Shown here in pieces: positions 40,400 through 44,377 of a DNA stretch of 44,377 nucleotides. Both the position numbers and the translations under genes were made by a program. This stretch comes from an uncultured Parabacteroides sp. Lineage in GTDB: Bacteria; Bacteroidota; Bacteroidia; Bacteroidales; Tannerellaceae. The notes beneath the pieces were generated by a model that was given only the letters and a program-made list of their open reading frames with translations, was not told the origin of the DNA and ran no database searches. The stretch covers positions 1-44,377 of the forward strand of contig CALVFH010000006.1 in assembly GCA_944326775.1 (NCBI GenBank), read 5' to 3'. Position 1 is the first letter of the stretch, and every line of letters starts with the position of its first letter.

Positions 40400-42847
40400 A
40401 TGCTAAAACAACTTCTTTTCATTCCTCTCTCAGGTTTGTGCCTCTTGGCATGCCAACCGACGAATGACGATTCCGGTGTTTCCTTAGGGAATCCCATTTC
40501 CGAGGTCTCGTTTACCAATGTCCACCTGACTGACAACTTCTGGTTGCCTCGTATCGAAGTAAACCGTACAGTTTCCATCCCATCGGCGTTCAAGCAATGC
40601 GAGCTGAACGGACGTTTCGATAATTTTGCACTGGCCGGCGGACTGATCAAGGGCGAACACCAAGGTGATTTCCCGTTCGACGATACTGATCCGTATAAAA
40701 TCATCGAAGGAGCGTCTTACTCGCTGGCTGTCCACTACGATGCCAAACTGGATGCTTATCTGGATAGCGTCATCAACCTGATCGGAGCGGCCCAGGAACC
40801 CGACGGCTATCTGACCACATGCGTAACCAACAAGGCCAAACGCCTCGAACGCTGGTGGGGAACCCAACGTTGGGAAAAACTGAACAGCCACGAACTCTAT
40901 AATTGCGGACACCTGTACGAAGCCGCCGTTGCCCATTATCAGGCGACCGGAAAACGGAGCCTCCTCGACATCGCCATCAAGAATGCCGACCTGGTCTGCC
41001 AGGTATTCGGACCGAACGAAGGGCAGAAGCATGTTCCCTCCGGCCATCCGATCGTAGAAATGGGTTTGGCCAAAATGTATAAGGTAACCGGCGAAAAGAA
41101 ATACCTCGACATGGCCAAATACTTTGTCGAAGAAACCGGACGGGGAACCGACGGGCACAAGCTTAATCCGTACAGCCAGGATCACATGCCTATCCTCCAG
41201 CAGGAAGAAATCGTAGGGCATGCCGTACGTGCCGGCTATCTCTATTCCGGAGTGGCCGATGTGGCGTCTCTGACCAACGACACCGCCTACTTCAATGCGC
41301 TTTGCCGTATCTGGAACAATCTGGCCACACAAAAGCTGTATATCACCGGAGGCATGGGTTCGCGTGCCCAGGGTGAAGGCTTCGGGCCGGGATATGAACT
41401 GCACAACCATAATGCCTATTGCGAAACCTGCGCCTCGATTGCCAACGTCTATTGGAACCAGCGGATGTTCCTGGCAACCGGCGATGCCAAATACATCGAC
41501 GTGCTGGAACGGGCGTTATACAACGGTGTCATGTCGGGCGTTTCGTTAAGCGGAGACAAATTCTTCTACGACAACCCGCTGGAGTCCATGGGCCAGCATG
41601 AGCGTGCCCCGTGGTTCGGCTGCGCCTGCTGCCCGGGCAATATCACCCGTTTCGTAGCCTCTGTTCCCAAATACATCTATGCGACTCTCGAGGATAATCT
41701 CTACGTCAACCTTTACGCGCAAAGCCAGAGCCGCATTGCGTTGGTGGGCGATACGATTGCGATTGAACAACGGACCGATTATCCGTGGAACGGCTTGGTA
41801 CAACTGACCGTTACTCCTTCCAAAGCCGAGAACTTTGCCCTCCGCCTCCGCATCCCCAGCTGGGTCAGCGACCGCCCCGTGCCGGGCAGCGACCTCTATA
41901 CGTTTGTGGATAAACAGAAGACTCCTTATACCGTCTCCGTCAATGGCAAGAAGGTTTCGGCGGCTCCCAAGCATGGCTACGTGGAAATCGAACGCACCTG
42001 GAATCCGGGCGATGTAGTCGAGCTGAATTTCCCCATGGAAACCCGCCGTATCCAAGCCAACGAGAAGGTGAAAGCCGATGAAGGCCTGCTCGCCCTCGAA
42101 CGCGGTCCGATTGTCTATTGTCTGGAAGGCGTGGATATGCCGGACAAGCATGTCTTCAACAAATACATCCCGACGACGGCGGCAATCACCGATACATACA
42201 AACCGGACATCCTGAACGGCGTCGTTGAACTGGAAACTACCGCCCGCCAACTCAATGACGACGGCGAGAGCGATGTGCCCGTCACCCTCATCCCCTATTC
42301 CACCTGGAACAACCGGGGCAATGCCGAGATGGCCGTCTGGATTCCGGCTACCGCCCAATATGCCCGTCCTACCCCGGCTTCGACCATCGCCTCGCGGGCT
42401 CATTCCTATACCATCGTCAGCGCGCCTATCCAGAAAGACGGTCTGGAGATTGAACGCCGCGACTATTGCTACGGAGTAAACGACCAGTGGGATCCGAAAA
42501 GCTCGGGCGACCTGACGAAGCCCTACTGGTATTTCTGGCTGAAGGAAGGCACGCAGGAAAACATCGAATACGTATTCGACAAACCGGAGACCGTCCGCCA
42601 GTGCGACGTCTATTGGTTGCAGTTCGACCATTATGACGGCAACTACCGGGTTCCGGAATCCTGGAAGATCCAGTACAAGACACCGGCAGGCACTTGGAAA
42701 GATGTTGAGAATCCGGATGCCTACGAATGCAAGGCAGATTGCTACAACACCGTCCACTTCAATCCGGTCACCACATCAGGCTTGCGGCTGATTGTCCAGT
42801 TGCAGAAAGGAGAATCGGGAGGAGTTATCGAATGGAAAGTAGAATAA
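40400..42847 (+). CDS. GH127/GH146-type beta-L-arabinofuranosidase lipoprotein
   Basis: An 815-aa lipoprotein of the DUF1680 clan, which removes beta-L-arabinofuranose from plant glycans. The signal peptide ends LCLLAC; QPTNDD follows. The catalytic set known for HypBA1 (E322, E338, C340, C417, C418) has spacing-consistent matches here: E326, E342 and C344 (in NAYCETC) and C410-C411 (in FGCACCPGN). An all-alpha barrel (about 40-430) is followed by beta domains and a C-terminal discoidin-like segment (QCDVYWLQFDHYDGN). The longest ORF starts at 40196, but the start at 40400 is set by the lipobox and the -7 box. No SusCD pair is near. Confidence 0.93.
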   Translation: MLKQLLFIPLSGLCLLACQPTNDDSGVSLGNPISEVSFTNVHLTDNFWLPRIEVNRTVSIPSAFKQCELNGRFDNFALAGGLIKGEHQGDFPFDDTDPYKIIEGASYSLAVHYDAKLDAYLDSVINLIGAAQEPDGYLTTCVTNKAKRLERWWGTQRWEKLNSHELYNCGHLYEAAVAHYQATGKRSLLDIAIKNADLVCQVFGPNEGQKHVPSGHPIVEMGLAKMYKVTGEKKYLDMAKYFVEETGRGTDGHKLNPYSQDHMPILQQEEIVGHAVRAGYLYSGVADVASLTNDTAYFNALCRIWNNLATQKLYITGGMGSRAQGEGFGPGYELHNHNAYCETCASIANVYWNQRMFLATGDAKYIDVLERALYNGVMSGVSLSGDKFFYDNPLESMGQHERAPWFGCACCPGNITRFVASVPKYIYATLEDNLYVNLYAQSQSRIALVGDTIAIEQRTDYPWNGLVQLTVTPSKAENFALRLRIPSWVSDRPVPGSDLYTFVDKQKTPYTVSVNGKKVSAAPKHGYVEIERTWNPGDVVELNFPMETRRIQANEKVKADEGLLALERGPIVYCLEGVDMPDKHVFNKYIPTTAAITDTYKPDILNGVVELETTARQLNDDGESDVPVTLIPYSTWNNRGNAEMAVWIPATAQYARPTPASTIASRAHSYTIVSAPIQKDGLEIERRDYCYGVNDQWDPKSSGDLTKPYWYFWLKEGTQENIEYVFDKPETVRQCDVYWLQFDHYDGNYRVPESWKIQYKTPAGTWKDVENPDAYECKADCYNTVHFNPVTTSGLRLIVQLQKGESGGVIEWKVE

Positions 42848-42875
42848 GCCCCTATACATTATATTATATATAGAG

Positions 42876-42916
42876 AAATGGGAAGAAGAGCCCGACAAGC
42901 TTTTCTTCCCATTTTT
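42876..42916. terminator. Bidirectional intrinsic terminator
   Basis: AAATGGGAAGAA and TTCTTCCCATTT form a 12-bp stem with 15 bases between, followed by TT on the plus strand. It ends both the GH127-type gene and the convergent purH-like gene. Confidence 0.85.
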
Positions 42917-42922
42917 GTTTGA

Positions 42923-44101
42923 TCAATGATGGAACAGGCGGATTCCTGTAAATGCCATCGTGATGCCGTATTTGTCGCACGTGGCAATCACATGGTCGTC
43001 ACGCACCGAGCCTCCGGCCTGGGCGATGTATTCCACGCCACTCTTGTGGGCTCGCTCGATGTTGTCGCCAAAGGGGAAGAACGCGTCCGACCCCAGCGAT
43101 ACGCCCTTCAGCGTGTCCAGCCAGGCCCGTTTCTCCTCGCGCGTCAGCACTTCCGGCTTTTCCGTAAAGAACTGCTGCCACGTTCCGTCGGCCAACACGT
43201 CGTCGTGGTCGTCGCTGATATACACGTCGATGGTATTATCGCGGTCGGCACGGCGGATTTTCTCTACCCAAGGCAAGTTCAGCACTTTCGGATGCTGGCG
43301 CAGATACCAGATGTCGGCTTTGTTGCCCGCCAGGCGCGTGCAGTGGATGCGGCTCTGCTGCCCCGCCCCGATACCGATGGCCTGCCCGTCTTTCACGTAG
43401 CAAACCGAGTTCGACTGGGTATATTTCAAAGTGATAAGCGCAATCATCAGGTCGCGTTTCGCCTCGTCGGGCAGATGCTTGTTCTGCGTCGGGATGTTGG
43501 CGAAGAGTTCCGGCCCGTTGAGCTTGATTTCGTTGCGTCCCTGTTCAAACGTGATGCCGAACACATCCTTGTGCTCGATAGGGGCAGGCCGGTATTCCGG
43601 GTCGATTTGAATCACGTTATACGTCCCCTTGCGTTTGTTCTTCAGGATTTCGAGCGCCTCGTCGGTATAGCCCGGGGCGATGATGCCGTCAGACACCTCC
43701 CGGTTGATGAACCGTGCGGTTTCGGCATCGCACGTGTCGCTCAATGCGATGAAATCGCCGTAGGACGACATGCGGTCGGCGCCGCGGGCACGCACATAAG
43801 CATTGGCGAGGGGCGACAGCGGCAGGTCGCCCACGAAATAAATCTGTTTCATCGTCTCGTCCAGCTCCAGACCGATAGCGGCACCGGCGGGGCTGACGTG
43901 CTTAAACGAAGTGGCGGCAGGCATGCCGGTCGCCTCCTTCAGTTCTTTCACCAACTGCCAGCCGTTCAGCGCGTCGAGGAAGTTGATATATCCCGGACGT
44001 CCGTTCAGCACTTTCAGCGGCAGTTCACCTTCTTGCATAAAGATACGGGCAGGCTTCTGGTTAGGGTTGCAGCCGTATTTCAGTTCGAGTTCTTTTGCCA
44101 T
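42923..44101 (-). CDS. purH: Stand-alone AICAR transformylase (PurH-like)
   Basis: Transfers a formyl group from 10-formyl-THF to AICAR in purine synthesis. The 392-aa protein covers only the AICARFT region: KYGCNPNQKPARIF, then the catalytic Lys-His in SFKHVSPAGAA, YTQSNSVCYVKDGQAIGIGAGQQSR, and the late SDAFFPFGDN. The IMP cyclohydrolase half of bifunctional PurH is absent, so that step must be encoded elsewhere. The start at 44101 (MAKELELKYG) is set by a -7 box at 44128-44135, which lies inside the longer reading from 44155. Confidence 0.93.
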   Translation of the reverse strand: MAKELELKYGCNPNQKPARIFMQEGELPLKVLNGRPGYINFLDALNGWQLVKELKEATGMPAATSFKHVSPAGAAIGLELDETMKQIYFVGDLPLSPLANAYVRARGADRMSSYGDFIALSDTCDAETARFINREVSDGIIAPGYTDEALEILKNKRKGTYNVIQIDPEYRPAPIEHKDVFGITFEQGRNEIKLNGPELFANIPTQNKHLPDEAKRDLMIALITLKYTQSNSVCYVKDGQAIGIGAGQQSRIHCTRLAGNKADIWYLRQHPKVLNLPWVEKIRRADRDNTIDVYISDDHDDVLADGTWQQFFTEKPEVLTREEKRAWLDTLKGVSLGSDAFFPFGDNIERAHKSGVEYIAQAGGSVRDDHVIATCDKYGITMAFTGIRLFHH

Positions 44102-44127
44102 AAGCATTCTTTTTAAAACAATGTCCA

Positions 44128-44135
44128 CAAAGATA
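44128..44135 (-). promoter_or_regulatory. Bacteroidota -7 box for the purH-like gene
   Basis: The minus strand reads TATCTTTG, a perfect TAnnTTTG match, 26 bases before the ATG at 44101. No purine riboswitch is apparent upstream. Confidence 0.6.
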
Positions 44136-44223
44136 GTGATTCTGCTCCATTCCAAAAAGAAGGCGGCGGCACGAGTACGGAGAGAAGGGATTTACGGCGG
44201 GCCTGCTCCGGCGGAGAAATGCC

Positions 44224-44333
44224 AGTACTCTCGTATAATTACTCGAGTACTCTCGCATACATACTGGAGTACTCTTGCGAGAGTACTGGAGTACTCCTGT
44301 GGAAGTACTGGAGTACTTTCGGCATGGTACTGG
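44224..44333. repeat. Five 22-bp palindromic tandem repeats
   Basis: Units start at 44224, 44246, 44268, 44290 and 44312, exactly 22 bp apart. Each is AGTACTC (or AGTACTT), eight variable bases, and a seven-base end GTACTGG (TTACTCG and ATACTGG in the first two). The AGTACT and GTACT cores are self-complementary, and unit junctions read GTACTGGAGTAC. The array lies about 90 bp upstream of the purH-like -7 box. The remaining sequence up to the window end shows nothing else I recognise. Confidence 0.9.
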
Positions 44334-44377
44334 CCAGAGAAAATATATCTGATTTTCTTTCGACTAAAGCGGCTATT

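Noticed and set aside
40484..42757. Long minus-strand ORFs opposite the GH127-type gene
   Set aside because: These lie opposite a complete enzyme with intact catalytic residues and show no recognisable motifs.
42926..44116. Plus-strand ORF of 396 aa over the purH-like gene
   Set aside because: Antisense shadow of a gene with certain homology; no family features.
44224..44333. CRISPR array
   Set aside because: Spacers would be only 8 bases and no cas genes are near; the units are contiguous tandem repeats.
1..44377. tRNA, rRNA, insertion sequences, prophage or integrase genes
   Set aside because: None was recognised on either strand. Small structured RNAs cannot be excluded by eye.

Overview
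The window looks like a chromosomal segment from a member of the Bacteroidales; Bacteroides or Parabacteroides relatives fit best, but the genus cannot be fixed from sequence alone. The reasons are the many Bacteroidota -7 boxes (TAnnTTTG) in front of genes, weak Shine-Dalgarno sites, families such as DUF4491 and DUF4837, LptE/LptC of the Bacteroidota type, a stand-alone AICAR transformylase, and a xylBAE operon. About 38 of 41 genes are on the minus strand; the plus-strand exceptions are metF with its SGNH-hydrolase neighbour and a GH127-type arabinofuranosidase. I saw no rRNA, tRNA, insertion sequence, phage gene or CRISPR array.

Layout: 1-3624 holds the 5' part of dnaJ, grpE, cutC and ilvE. 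3739-5413 (plus) holds metF and a secreted SGNH hydrolase. 5470-10681 (minus) is xylB-xylA-xylE followed closely by a lipoprotein with an HExxH zinc-peptidase motif. 10802-12468 has a CNNM/CorC transporter and DUF4491. 12575-18470 is a tightly packed run: cytidylyltransferase, SDR, CDP-alcohol phosphatidyltransferase and acyltransferase (an apparent lipid-headgroup pathway), then a receiver-less sigma-54 activator, lptE, a TPR-like protein and secG, closed by a strong terminator. 18677-20856 is a DUF4837 lipoprotein gene and pdxA. 21016-21897 is an uncharacterised gene (DUF6261-like). 22471-31171 is a second envelope run: coaX, an outer-membrane barrel, a TPR protein, lptC, a second CNNM/CorC protein, a PpiD-like foldase and rlmN. 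31312-40181 is a phospho-signalling locus: a LytTR protein, two FHA/zinc-ribbon proteins, an extremely acidic 83-aa protein, a PP2C phosphatase, a membrane Ser/Thr kinase, a TPR/barrel protein, an FN3-like/Kelch lipoprotein, and cysE overlapping the end of the last. 40400-42847 (plus) is the GH127-type lipoprotein enzyme, and 42923-44101 the AICAR transformylase.

The most unusual signals lie between genes. Three tandem arrays of dyad-bearing repeats (7 units of 41-42 bp at 2233-2515; 9 full units of exactly 42 bp at 22005-22382; 5 units of exactly 22 bp at 44224-44333) have unrelated sequences but the same design, and each lies just upstream of a minus-strand gene. Their periods approximate two or four turns of B-DNA. 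Other notable features are a long T-tailed inverted repeat between xylA and xylE, a 14-bp perfect inverted repeat inside the start of lptC, a 26-bp palindrome between the divergent LytTR and GH127 genes, and the kinase/phosphatase/FHA operon with its Asp-rich small protein.

Starts were often moved downstream of the longest ORF because a TAnnTTTG box overlaps or follows the longer start, or because of signal peptides, gene spacing or family length.
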